Source: Phocaeicola faecalis
GTDB taxonomy: Bacteria; Bacteroidota; Bacteroidia; Bacteroidales; Bacteroidaceae
Direction: 5' to 3'
NCBI RefSeq assembly: GCF_021730445.1
Contig: NZ_JADNRM010000004.1
Span: 144,667 to 208,666, forward strand
Length of the DNA: 64,000 nucleotides
The notes beneath the pieces were generated by a model. That model saw only the letters and a list, made by a program, of their open reading frames with translations. It was not told the origin of the DNA and did no database searches. This document shows positions 26,478 through 34,545 of this stretch, one piece after another. Position numbers and translations under genes: made by a program. Within the stretch, counting starts at the first letter, position 1; every line of letters begins with the position of its first letter.

Positions 26478-27353
26478 TTATTTTTTGTGAATGACATTCC
26501 ACACATCCTCTTCCGTACCGTTGAAAGGACCGGATGCTTCAAGCTTCAGTGTAGACATTGCAGCGGCGAAACATCCTGCTTCCTCATACGAAGCCCCTTT
26601 GTTCCTCATATACAAATATCCGGTGACATAAGTATCTCCACATCCGGTGGCATCCACTATATCTTTAGGCGGATAAGCCGGAATCCGGAAAAAATGTCCT
26701 TCGGCAAAGATGACCGAGCCCAGACTTCCGAGAGTAATCAAGACTTCTTTCACTCCCCATTCGGCAAGTTGAAACGCGGCCTGCTTCACTTCCTTGTATC
26801 CGGTGAGCACTTCCATTTCGTGTTCATTCACTTTCAAGATATCAATATATTTCAGTGCCTCTGTTTTTTCTGTCCAGTCCACCGGATACACCTTTTCACC
26901 TCTTACTTCGCGAAGGTATCCCTGAGCATCGACAGACAGCGTACCTTTTCCTGACAGATATTTGATTACATCAAGGGGAAAGTCATCGGAGAGCAAACTT
27001 CCCAGATGAAAAATATTCGCTTCCACATTCTCCAATTGCTCCACGGTGAAAGGGTCGGCTTTAGCCAAAACACGTTGGGTGCGGTTGTCCTGATTCGCTC
27101 CGTATGTATTCTCGAAATACACAGTGCGACGGCTCGGAATAACTTTTACTTCAATCCCCTTGGCGCGAATATCCTCCACAGATTTAAACTCGGTAGGGGC
27201 GAGTGCAGTAACCAGTTTATAATGCTTGGTGTCTTTTAAGTGGCTGATTCCGTGAGAAAAGTAGTAAGAAGTACCTCCCGGCATATAAGTCGTTTGCTTT
27301 GGTGTTACAATTTTATCCAGTGTTATATGCCCTATACAACAAATATCATTCAT
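26478..27353 (-). CDS. PfkB-family carbohydrate/polyol kinase (candidate inositol kinase)
   Basis: This 291-residue ribokinase-fold protein starts DICCIGHITLDKIVTP, has MPGGTSYYFSHGI (the GG substrate region), LITLGSLGSVIF, and the active-site signature DIVDATGCGDTYVTGYLY with the catalytic Asp in GCGD. Substrates in this family vary widely. The short N-terminus and the adjacent inositol-phosphate synthase and MFS genes suggest a sugar or inositol 1/3-kinase, but this is inference. It is divergent from ino1, with a -7 element at 27377-27384. Confidence 0.75.
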   Translation of the reverse strand: MNDICCIGHITLDKIVTPKQTTYMPGGTSYYFSHGISHLKDTKHYKLVTALAPTEFKSVEDIRAKGIEVKVIPSRRTVYFENTYGANQDNRTQRVLAKADPFTVEQLENVEANIFHLGSLLSDDFPLDVIKYLSGKGTLSVDAQGYLREVRGEKVYPVDWTEKTEALKYIDILKVNEHEMEVLTGYKEVKQAAFQLAEWGVKEVLITLGSLGSVIFAEGHFFRIPAYPPKDIVDATGCGDTYVTGYLYMRNKGASYEEAGCFAAAMSTLKLEASGPFNGTEEDVWNVIHKK

Positions 27354-27376
27354 ACCTATTAAATGTTTAACGGTTG

Positions 27377-27384
27377 CAAAGGTA
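27377..27384 (-). promoter_or_regulatory. -7 element for the PfkB gene
   Basis: Minus-strand TACCTTTG lies about 24 bp upstream of the PfkB start. The -33 part is not clear. Confidence 0.45.
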
Positions 27385-27426
27385 CAAAAAAACTGAGAAA
27401 AGCATGGTAGTTTTCAAAAGAAGGTG

Positions 27427-27434
27427 TAACTTTG
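27427..27434 (+). promoter_or_regulatory. -7 element for the inositol-phosphate synthase gene
   Basis: TAACTTTG lies about 53 bp before the chosen start at 27487. The matching -33 box is not clear. Confidence 0.45.
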
Positions 27435-27486
27435 TCACAATTATCTTAATCTCTACTATGAGATGCAATTTAACAAGGAAATTAGA

Positions 27487-28794
27487 ATGGAAAAAATGAA
27501 TGTAAAACCGGCTACCGGTAAATTGGGCGTTCTTTGTGTAGGATTGGGCGCTGTTACTTCAACTTTTATGACGGGAGTTCTGATGGCTCGTAAGGGCTTG
27601 GCAAAACCTGTCGGCTCTATGACTCAATATGATAAGATGCGTGTTGGCCGTGGAGAAAATAAAAAGTATTTGCATTATGGCGAAATCGTTCCATTAGCAA
27701 ACCTGAATGACATCGTATTCGGTGCATGGGATGTTTATCCGGCTAATGCTTATGAATCAGCAGTCAATGCTGAAGTTTTGCAAGAGAAAGACATTAATCC
27801 TGTAAAGGATGAGTTGGAAAAAATTGTTCCGATGAAAGCTGCTTTCGACCACAACTATGCCAGCCGTCTGGATGGAGACAATGTGAAAGATTGCAAGAAC
27901 CGTTGGGACATGATGGAACAACTGCGCGAAGATATCCGTAATTTCAAAACTGCGAATAATTGTGACCGTATTGTGGTTCTTTGGGCTGCTTCTACAGAAA
28001 TCTATGTTCCGGTTGAGGAAAAGATACATGGAACATTGGCTGCTTTGGAAGAAGCTATGAAGGCTGACGATAAAGAACACATCGCTCCGTCTATGTGCTA
28101 TGCTTATGCAGCTCTGTCGGAAGGTGCTCCTTTCATTATGGGTGCTCCCAATACTACAGTCGATATCCCCGCTATGTGGGAATTGGCAGAAAAGACTAAG
28201 ATGCCTATCGCCGGTAAAGATTTCAAGACCGGTCAGACATTAGTAAAATCAGGTTTTGCTCCGATTATCGGAACTCGCTGTTTAGGTTTGGAAGGTTGGT
28301 TCTCAACTAATATTTTGGGTAACCGTGACGGTTTGGTTTTGGATGAACCGGCTAATTTCCGCACAAAAGAAGTCAGCAAGTTGTCTACACTGGAATCAAT
28401 TTTGGTACCTGAAGAACAGCCTGACCTGTACACAGATTATTATCACAAAGTACGTATCAATTACTATCCTCCCCGCAACGACAGTAAGGAAGGTTGGGAC
28501 AACATCGACATCTTCGGATGGATGGGCTATCCCATGCAGATTAAGATTAACTTCCTTTGCCGTGATTCAATCCTTGCTGCACCTCTGTGTCTGGACTTGG
28601 TATTGTTGAGCGACTTGGCTGCACGTGCAGGACGTTTCGGCATCCAGCGTTTCTTGAGCTTCTTCTTGAAGAGCCCGATGCACGACTATACAGAAAACGA
28701 AATTCCTGTCAATCACCTCTTCCAGCAGTATGCTATTCTGAAGAATGCTATTCGCGAAATGGGTGGTTATGAAGCAGATCAGGAAATAGACTAA
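27487..28794 (+). CDS. myo-Inositol-1-phosphate synthase
   Basis: This 435-residue NAD-dependent enzyme turns glucose 6-phosphate into inositol 1(3)-phosphate. The N-terminal GVLCVGLGAVTSTFMTGVL is the NAD-binding loop, and IVVLWAASTEIYVP, the catalytic-region GKDFKTGQTLVKS, and KSPMHDYTENEIPVNHLFQQ belong to the synthase family. An in-frame ATG 24 bp upstream is possible; I prefer 27487 because an AAGGA-like element precedes it and the NAD loop follows closely. It is monocistronic, ending in a long hairpin at 28813-28894. It links to the CDP-alcohol genes 3 kb away as a source of inositol phosphate. Confidence 0.9.
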   Translation: MEKMNVKPATGKLGVLCVGLGAVTSTFMTGVLMARKGLAKPVGSMTQYDKMRVGRGENKKYLHYGEIVPLANLNDIVFGAWDVYPANAYESAVNAEVLQEKDINPVKDELEKIVPMKAAFDHNYASRLDGDNVKDCKNRWDMMEQLREDIRNFKTANNCDRIVVLWAASTEIYVPVEEKIHGTLAALEEAMKADDKEHIAPSMCYAYAALSEGAPFIMGAPNTTVDIPAMWELAEKTKMPIAGKDFKTGQTLVKSGFAPIIGTRCLGLEGWFSTNILGNRDGLVLDEPANFRTKEVSKLSTLESILVPEEQPDLYTDYYHKVRINYYPPRNDSKEGWDNIDIFGWMGYPMQIKINFLCRDSILAAPLCLDLVLLSDLAARAGRFGIQRFLSFFLKSPMHDYTENEIPVNHLFQQYAILKNAIREMGGYEADQEID

Positions 28795-28812
28795 CCATTA
28801 TCTTCATTGTTT

Positions 28813-28894
28813 AACAGGTGCGGTTTACGCGGATATACGGTTTCTCTTTATTAAAGACCGTATTAATCCGTGAAATCCGCGCCTGTTTTTTATT
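28813..28894 (+). terminator. Long palindromic terminator, dispersed-repeat type
   Basis: AACAGG...CCTGTT with CGCGGAT / ATCCGCG and ACGGT / ACCGT inner pairings forms a long interrupted hairpin followed by a T-run. The wording (GCGGTTTACGCGGAT and AATCCGTGAAATCCGCG) is similar to the element at 49534-49602, so it also belongs to a dispersed palindromic repeat family. Confidence 0.7.
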
Positions 28895-28950
28895 TTTCTG
28901 CCAGAATTACTTGTTGTCTGCCGGGGAATTTGTAATTTTGTCATATTAAT

Positions 28951-30225
28951 ATGAGAAATATGGTTAGGTCAGAAATACAAAATGTGAAGCTCAGGTTCGG
29001 TATTATCGGAAATGCAGAAGGACTGAATCGTGCCATAGATGTGGCTATTCAGGTGGCACCTACCGACTTGTCAGTATTGATAACCGGTGAAAGCGGTGTC
29101 GGAAAAGAGAGCTTTCCGCAGATAATCCATCAATTCAGTCGCCGTAAACATGGACAATATATAGCCGTAAACTGTGGAGCGATTCCTGAAGGAACCATAG
29201 ATTCAGAACTCTTCGGTCATGAGAAGGGAGCTTTTACCGGCGCTATCAGTGACCGTAAAGGTTATTTTGCAGAGGCCGATGGGGGTACAATCTTTTTGGA
29301 TGAAGTCGGTGAATTGCCTTTGTCCACCCAGGCCCGTTTGTTGCGTGTGCTCGAAAGCGGAGAATATATTAAAGTAGGTTCGTCGAAAGTGCAAAAAACA
29401 GATGTGCGCATCGTTGCCGCCACAAATGTCAACCTGACAGAAGCCATTTCCGAAGGACGTTTCCGCGAAGACTTGTATTATCGTCTGAATACTGTCCCCA
29501 TCAAGATACCGCCCTTGAGAGAACGTGCGGAAGACATCGCTTTGCTTTTCCGCAAATTCGCTTCGGATTTTGCCGAGAAATATCGTATGCCTGCCATTCA
29601 GTTGACAGAAGATGCGAAAGCAATGCTGTTGGCTTATCCGTGGCCGGGCAATGTCCGCCAGTTGAAGAATATCACGGAGCAAATATCCATTATCGAAACA
29701 AACCGTGACATCACCCCCGTTATTTTACAGAATTATCTTCCTGCACAACAGCAGGAGTCGCGTTTGCCTATGCTGTTCGGTATAAAGCCGGGAGATAAAA
29801 CATTCGGCAGTGAACGCGAGATTTTATATCAAGTATTGTTTGATATGCGTCGCGATGTGACCGAGCTCAAGAAGTTGGTCAATACCCTGATGGCCGAACG
29901 CGGAACGGCAGCAACCGTAGCTCCGGCAACGACAACTGCGGTATCTTATTACCAGGAACCCTCACGCAATCTGGTTCCGGCAACACCGGCTCCCGTTCCT
30001 GTCCCTACCATCAACATCTCTGCAGCCAAGCAGATGCCGGTGGACGACGATATTCAGGACACGGAGGAATATGTGGAAGAAACACTGTCACTGGATGAAG
30101 TGGAAAAAGAAATGATACGGAAAGCCTTGGAGCGTCATCACGGAAAACGGAAAAATGCGGCGAAAGACCTGAATATTTCAGAACGCACACTATATAGAAA
30201 AATAAAAGAATATGGCTTGGATTAA
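28951..30225 (+). CDS. Sigma-54-dependent transcriptional activator without sensor domain
   Basis: The protein is 424 residues. The AAA+ domain starts almost at the N-terminus (about 15-250): Walker A GESGVGKESF, the sigma-54-contacting GAFTGA loop, Walker B IFLDEVGELP and the arginine-finger region FREDLYYRLN. A low-complexity Pro/Ala/Thr linker (about 315-360) leads to a Fis-type helix-turn-helix at the end (KNAAKDLNISERTLYRKIKEYGLD). There is no receiver or PAS domain, so control must come from elsewhere. The start could be 28951 or 28960. The LptE gene overlaps its end by 14 bp. Confidence 0.9.
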   Translation: MRNMVRSEIQNVKLRFGIIGNAEGLNRAIDVAIQVAPTDLSVLITGESGVGKESFPQIIHQFSRRKHGQYIAVNCGAIPEGTIDSELFGHEKGAFTGAISDRKGYFAEADGGTIFLDEVGELPLSTQARLLRVLESGEYIKVGSSKVQKTDVRIVAATNVNLTEAISEGRFREDLYYRLNTVPIKIPPLRERAEDIALLFRKFASDFAEKYRMPAIQLTEDAKAMLLAYPWPGNVRQLKNITEQISIIETNRDITPVILQNYLPAQQQESRLPMLFGIKPGDKTFGSEREILYQVLFDMRRDVTELKKLVNTLMAERGTAATVAPATTTAVSYYQEPSRNLVPATPAPVPVPTINISAAKQMPVDDDIQDTEEYVEETLSLDEVEKEMIRKALERHHGKRKNAAKDLNISERTLYRKIKEYGLD

Positions 30226-30739
30226 GAACATGAAATGGATGGGCTGCCTGATTGTACTGACAGGTATACTCACGGCTTGCTCGGTTTCTTATAAATTTAA
30301 TGGCGCGTCCATTGACTATGCGAAGACTAAAACAATCTCTTTCGAGAATTTCCCCAACCGTTCTGTCGGCTTTGTTTGGGGTCCGATGGAGAATATGTTC
30401 AACACTGCGCTGCAAGATGTTTATTTGCAGCAAACGCGTCTGATACAGGTGAAACGTGGAGGCGATTTGCAACTTTCGGGAGAAATCACAAACTATGATG
30501 CTGTAAATAAAGGTATCGGCTCCGACGGTTATTCAAATATGGTGGAACTCCGTATGACAGTCAGAGTGAACTTTGTCGATAAGTCTAACCCGAAGAATAA
30601 CTTTACCAATCAGCAATTCTCGGCCAGCCGTGAGTATAAATCCACTCAGCAGCTTTCGTCCGTACAGGATGAATTGGTAAATCAGATGATTAAAGATATT
30701 GTGGACCAGATATTTAATATGACGGTGGCCAACTGGTAA
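30212..30739 (+). CDS. lptE: LPS-assembly lipoprotein LptE family
   Basis: The protein is 175 residues with a lipoprotein signal (GILTAC) followed by VSYKFNGASIDYAKTKTISFENFPNRS. The beta-alpha outline and the end pattern EYKSTQQLSSVQDELVNQMIKDIVDQIFN are typical of Bacteroidetes LptE. It plugs the LptD barrel in the outer membrane during LPS insertion. The first ATG (30212) lies inside the end of the regulator gene; an internal ATG at 30230 would still leave a usable signal peptide, and both are possible. The same strand continues with a TPR-like gene and secG. Confidence 0.82.
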   Translation: MAWIKNMKWMGCLIVLTGILTACSVSYKFNGASIDYAKTKTISFENFPNRSVGFVWGPMENMFNTALQDVYLQQTRLIQVKRGGDLQLSGEITNYDAVNKGIGSDGYSNMVELRMTVRVNFVDKSNPKNNFTNQQFSASREYKSTQQLSSVQDELVNQMIKDIVDQIFNMTVANW

Positions 30740-30753
30740 TACCTATCTTCGAC

Positions 30754-31488
30754 ATGACACAACAGCGCTTATATGAATGGATTGCACATCCCGAGTTTTT
30801 GAATCGGGATACCCTTTACGAGCTTCGTACCTTGCTTGCCCGTTATCCTTATTTTCAGACCGTGAGACTGCTCTATCTGAAAAATCTGTTTTTGCTCCAT
30901 GACATTACGTTTGGAGAAGAGCTGAGGAAAGCGGCCTTGTATATAGCCGACCGTAAAGTGCTGTTTTATTTGATTGAAGGCGAGCGGTTTACCATTATGC
31001 TCTCGGAAGGAGAAGCAAAGACTTCCGATTTATTGGGGCTTGACCGTACACTCTCATTGATAGATGCATTTCTGGCCGGGCAGCCGGAGGAAGAACAGAG
31101 AGATGTCACCCAACTGCCGATGGACATAACGGCGGACTATACATCTTATCTATTGACAGAAACGGAAGAGAAAGTTCCGGTTGCCGAAATTCCGCCATTG
31201 AAAGGACAGGATTTGATAGACAATTTTTTGGAAAGCAATACAGACGAACCCCTTCTATCTTCACAAGAGGTGACCGATGAATCGGAAGTGGAAGAAAAAG
31301 AGCCGGAAACGGAAGATGAGAGTTATTTTACCGAGACATTGGCAAAAATATACGTTAAACAACAAAGATATTCAAAGGCTCTTGAAATTATTAAAAAATT
31401 AAATTTGAAATATCCAAAAAAAAACGCTTACTTTGCAGACCAAATAAGATTTTTGGAGAAATTGATTATTAACACTAAATCAAAATAA
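30754..31488 (+). CDS. Conserved hypothetical protein, TPR-like C-terminus
   Basis: The protein is 244 residues with no signal peptide. The N-terminal half is helical (LYEWIAHPEFLNRDTLYELRTLLARYPYFQ), the middle is acidic and low-complexity (about 135-195), and the end FTETLAKIYVKQQRYSKALEIIKKLNLKYPKK is a single TPR-like helix pair. Bacteroides conserve it between lptE and secG. The function is not known; a scaffold role is a guess. It starts 14 bp after lptE and ends 5 bp before secG. Confidence 0.65.
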   Translation: MTQQRLYEWIAHPEFLNRDTLYELRTLLARYPYFQTVRLLYLKNLFLLHDITFGEELRKAALYIADRKVLFYLIEGERFTIMLSEGEAKTSDLLGLDRTLSLIDAFLAGQPEEEQRDVTQLPMDITADYTSYLLTETEEKVPVAEIPPLKGQDLIDNFLESNTDEPLLSSQEVTDESEVEEKEPETEDESYFTETLAKIYVKQQRYSKALEIIKKLNLKYPKKNAYFADQIRFLEKLIINTKSK

Positions 31489-31493
31489 AGAAA

Positions 31494-31856
31494 ATGTATT
31501 TATTACTTATTGGATTAATTGTGCTTGCAGCTCTTTTGATGTGTTTCGTTGTATTGATTCAGAATTCAAAAGGAGGTGGCTTGGCTTCTAGTTTTGCTTC
31601 TTCTAATCAGATTATGGGTGTTCGCAAGACTACGGATTTTATTGAGAAATTGACATGGGGATTGGCTGCTTTCATGGTGGCATGCAGTGTGCTTACTGCT
31701 TATTTCGTTCCTACAACTCATGCAGAATCTTCTGTAATCATGGAACAAGCTGTAAAAGAAGGCGCTACTAATCCGTTGAACGCACCTTCAGGCTTTGCTG
31801 CTCCTCAGACTGACGGCGCTGCAACAGAAACTGCTCCGGCTGATTCTGCACAGTAA
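31494..31856 (+). CDS. secG: Preprotein translocase subunit SecG
   Basis: The protein is 120 residues. Two membrane helices (about 2-22 and 52-72) flank the family loop LIQNSKGGGLASSFASSNQIMGVRKTTDFIEKLTW. It is the small non-essential partner of SecYE that helps SecA-driven export. The Ala/Thr-rich tail after residue 80 is longer than in Escherichia coli but usual in Bacteroidetes. A strong terminator follows at 31891-31930. Confidence 0.9.
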   Translation: MYLLLIGLIVLAALLMCFVVLIQNSKGGGLASSFASSNQIMGVRKTTDFIEKLTWGLAAFMVACSVLTAYFVPTTHAESSVIMEQAVKEGATNPLNAPSGFAAPQTDGAATETAPADSAQ

Positions 31857-31890
31857 TTTTTTAGACAGTATTTTCCTTAATCATAAGGGT

Positions 31891-31930
31891 AAGCGGTTTG
31901 CTTCTTTCAGGAGGCAAACCGCTTTTTTTT
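31891..31930 (+). terminator. secG terminator
   Basis: Perfect 11-bp stem (AAGCGGTTTGC / GCAAACCGCTT) with a 12-nt loop, followed by eight T residues. Confidence 0.9.
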
Positions 31931-31972
31931 AAACTCTTTTACCTTCATCGAATGATTTTAAAAAGATTATTG

Positions 31973-31980
31973 TATTTTTG
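31973..31980 (+). promoter_or_regulatory. -7 element for the S41 lipoprotein gene
   Basis: TATTTTTG lies 53 bp before the ATG, just after the secG terminator. No clear -33 TTTG. Confidence 0.4.
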
Positions 31981-32033
31981 CGAAAACGAATATATCCATA
32001 CGCGGTATGGAGTATGTCTAAAAAATATCATAT

Positions 32034-33506
32034 ATGAAAAAAATCTATTCCCTTTCTCTCTTTTTATGCGTTTTATGCATAATGAGCGGATGCTCTAAAG
32101 AGGATGACAATGGCGGTGGTCAAGGCGGCGGTGACGGCAGGGTGACAACCGATGAAATTTATTATGCCAACCAGTTTGCTTATGATGCGCTGGATACCTA
32201 TTATTTGTGGAAAGATGAAATAGCCGTAGGGATGCAGAAACTCGATCCGAATGTAAATGAAGATCCGATTGGCACCATAAAAGAGATACGGTTTAAGGAA
32301 AACAATAAGGAGGTGGACAAGTGGACGATGATGACGGACGATATGGCAAGTCTCGTGGATAATATGGATGGAGTTTCCACTACTTACGGATATAATCTGA
32401 TGCTTGGAAAGTTTTCCAACTTAGACAGTTATTTCTTCATCGTGACGTTTGTCTATGAGAACAGCCCGGCCTACAAAGCAGGTATGAAGCGCGGGGATGT
32501 CATTATGCAGCTGAATGGAAAAGAGATTACGAAGGACAATTATCAGGAAGCTCTTTATAGTTCGAATATCACTCTGGGTATGGGTGAGCAGAAAGGCAAT
32601 GGCATTGGGCTGAGCGGAACAAAAATAACGCTTGATGCCGTTAAAATGTACGAAAATCCGATACTTGTACATAAAACATTCGATGTCGGAGGCAAGAAGG
32701 TCGGCTATTTGGCATATAGCAGTTTCGATTTGGATTCGGCAGAGAAACTGGTGGAGATTTGTCGTCAGTTTAAAGAAGAAGGCATCAGTGAACTTATTCT
32801 GGATTTGCGTTATAATGGCGGAGGTTATGTCTTTACGGAAAAGGTATTGGCATTTATGCTTGCACCGGAAGATGCGGTGAAGAGCAAGGCCATATATGAA
32901 ACGGAGATATGGAATAAGGATTTAATGGACTATTACAAGAAAAAGGGAGAAGACTTGAATACTTATTTCAGTACCATTGTCACCAATGGTTCCAAAACTA
33001 TTAATGTAGAAGGGGCCAATGTGGGCATCACCAAGATTTACGGGCTTATCGGTTCGGGCACAGCATCGGCTTCCGAATCTATACTTATCGGATTAATGCC
33101 TTATATGACAGTGGAACTGATTGGAAGTCAGTCTCATGGCAAATATTGTACGGGAGCGTTGCTTGGCCCTGAAAATATTTATTCGAAGTTTCCGGAGGTC
33201 ATCAAGAACTGGGGATTGTATGTAATGATTAACCGATATGCCGATAGGGATGGCAAGAACCCTTGCATGCCTGATGGCTTACAGCCGGATGTTGCGGTAG
33301 CAGACGCTCCGCTTGACGGTTGGCAGTTGGGTGATGAGAATGAAACTTTGTTGAAAGTTGCACTCGATAGGGCAGCAGGTAAGACAGACCGTTCCGTGTC
33401 TCGCAGCGCGTCTCTGCTTCCGTATGAATTGACTCTCATGAATGCTAATCCGTTGTATGGTAAGCGTATAGACAATACTTTAATAGATAGGATAGAGAGA
33501 AAGTAG
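32034..33506 (+). CDS. S41-family peptidase, surface lipoprotein with PDZ domain
   Basis: The protein is 490 residues. The lipobox MSGC is followed by SKEDDNGGGQ, an acidic tract of the type that sends Bacteroides lipoproteins to the cell surface. A PDZ-like region (about 125-180, NSPAYKAGMKRGDVIMQLNG) precedes the tail-specific-protease core: ELILDLRYNGGGYV, the nucleophile region GSGTASASESILIGL and the general-base Lys in SQSHGKY. Substrates are unknown. It is alone between the secG terminator and the long intergenic region before the RiPP-like locus. Confidence 0.85.
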   Translation: MKKIYSLSLFLCVLCIMSGCSKEDDNGGGQGGGDGRVTTDEIYYANQFAYDALDTYYLWKDEIAVGMQKLDPNVNEDPIGTIKEIRFKENNKEVDKWTMMTDDMASLVDNMDGVSTTYGYNLMLGKFSNLDSYFFIVTFVYENSPAYKAGMKRGDVIMQLNGKEITKDNYQEALYSSNITLGMGEQKGNGIGLSGTKITLDAVKMYENPILVHKTFDVGGKKVGYLAYSSFDLDSAEKLVEICRQFKEEGISELILDLRYNGGGYVFTEKVLAFMLAPEDAVKSKAIYETEIWNKDLMDYYKKKGEDLNTYFSTIVTNGSKTINVEGANVGITKIYGLIGSGTASASESILIGLMPYMTVELIGSQSHGKYCTGALLGPENIYSKFPEVIKNWGLYVMINRYADRDGKNPCMPDGLQPDVAVADAPLDGWQLGDENETLLKVALDRAAGKTDRSVSRSASLLPYELTLMNANPLYGKRIDNTLIDRIERK

Positions 33507-33594
33507 ATACGGAAATGTAATCACGTAAGAGTTGTTTCTGAACTGACGTCTGCCGATAAGCATGAACTGGCTGTCGGATGCTTTTCCGGTTGTC

Positions 33595-33682
33595 GTTTCA
33601 GTCGGGTGACATCCTCGTTTCACCCGGCTGAGACGAGGATTTCACCCGGGTGGCATGAGCGTTTCACCTGGGTGGAATGATA
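33595..33682. repeat. Four 22-bp tandem repeats (TTTCACCCGGGTG type)
   Basis: Exact 22-bp period: units start at 33595, 33617, 33639 and 33661, each GTTTCA or ATTTCA followed by CCCGGGTG-like sequence. The core CACCCGGGTG is a palindrome in the best copy. They lie between the S41 gene and the leader RNA. Confidence 0.8.
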
Positions 33683-33965
33683 AAGACAAGGACGTGAAAA
33701 TTGTTTTTGGACACCAGATTTATTATTTTCTGAAAAGTAAGTAGTGTTGGTGGGTCATTTCTATAAAAAATGCCTACCGTGACTATTGTTATATGTTGGT
33801 AGATACAAATCTTTATTGTTTCCTTTCACAGAACACTATTGTAAATCAGTGTGTTGAGTCTCGTTTTGTGTGAAAGCAGTTTTGTTGAAACTATCTTGGG
33901 TGAAGAAAAAGACCTCACCTGTAGAAAGAAAGTACATAATAAAAGCAAAAAAGTATATAAGAAAC
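33683..33965. other. Intergenic stretch, nothing identified
   Basis: A/T-rich DNA between the 22-bp repeats and the leader promoter. No open reading frame with start and plausible codon use and no strong hairpin were seen. Confidence 0.5.
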
Positions 33966-33996
33966 TTTCTTCCTAATTAAGAATATATTATATTTG
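33966..33996 (+). promoter_or_regulatory. Promoter of the structured leader / RiPP-like locus
   Basis: TTTC (33966-33969), 19-bp spacer, TATATTTG (33989-33996): a good Bacteroidetes -33/-7 pair with one mismatch. Transcription would start near 34003, about 540 nt ahead of the precursor-like gene. Confidence 0.6.
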
Positions 33997-34063
33997 TGCC
34001 GAATATTCTCTTATGCGTAAGGGGATTTATGTATTTATTAAGAAGCGTTATTGAAATTATCTT

Positions 34064-34257
34064 CTATCATCAAACTTCGCAACTTTGATTTCACCTGAAG
34101 ATGATAACAACAACGCTCACGTCTGTGTTATATACCTGCCATTGGTGTGGCATCTATATATCAAACGGCGTGGGTGGCTGTTGTTTATCCAGGTGAAAGG
34201 CATTGCGAAGGCCCGATGATAGGATAAACAAGATACAGCCCTCACGCTTTTTTATTA
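34064..34257 (+). ncRNA. Structured leader RNA: long rod hairpin with overlapping terminator-like fold
   Basis: Arms pair in register over some 160 nt: 34064-34071 with 34215-34222, 34075-34082 with 34203-34210, 34089-34097 with 34190-34198, and 34103-34121 with 34169-34189 (imperfect). The inner stem TGCCA/TGGCA is near the loop. The segment 34168-34190 can instead pair with 34222-34247 (TGTTTATCC/GGATAAACA, GGCTG/CAGCC, GCGTG/CACGC), directly before six T residues. The two folds exclude one another. This is either a cis-acting attenuator or riboswitch-like leader, or a separate rod-shaped RNA (6S-like) with its terminator. No known family was recognised. Confidence 0.6.
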
Positions 34258-34326
34258 ATTGTCATGCAAAGAGGGAAGACATGACAAGAGTTAACCGTTT
34301 TTAGGCAACTAAAACAATGCAGGCGT

Positions 34327-34500
34327 ATGAAAAAACAAAAACACACGCGAATGCCGTTCTTCGCATTCCATTTCACGTCGGGGGACTACAGCGGTGAGAT
34401 ATATACCACCGGTCCACCAGGAATCTTCCGCCCTCAGGCAGCAATTACTATTTATTTTTGCCAAGTGTCGCAATGTGTAATTGGGGCGTATAATGTCTGA
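34327..34500 (+). CDS. Small ORF, 57 residues, upstream of the RiPP-like precursor
   Basis: An ATG-initiated frame runs 57 codons to a TGA. The product has a basic start (MKKQKHTRMPFFAFHF), then TSGDYSGEIYTTGPPGIFRPQ, and two Cys near the C-terminus (YFCQVSQCVIG). No strong ribosome site precedes it, as is common in Bacteroides. Codon use is plausible, but two short hairpins (GAATGC/GCATTC near 34350-34370 and CGGTG/CACCG near 34391-34410) mean it could instead be part of the structured leader. It may be a leader peptide, a second precursor or non-coding. Confidence 0.45.
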   Translation: MKKQKHTRMPFFAFHFTSGDYSGEIYTTGPPGIFRPQAAITIYFCQVSQCVIGAYNV

Positions 34501-34545
34501 TATATCAACTAGAAAATCATATTTAAATTTTATTGTACGAAGATT

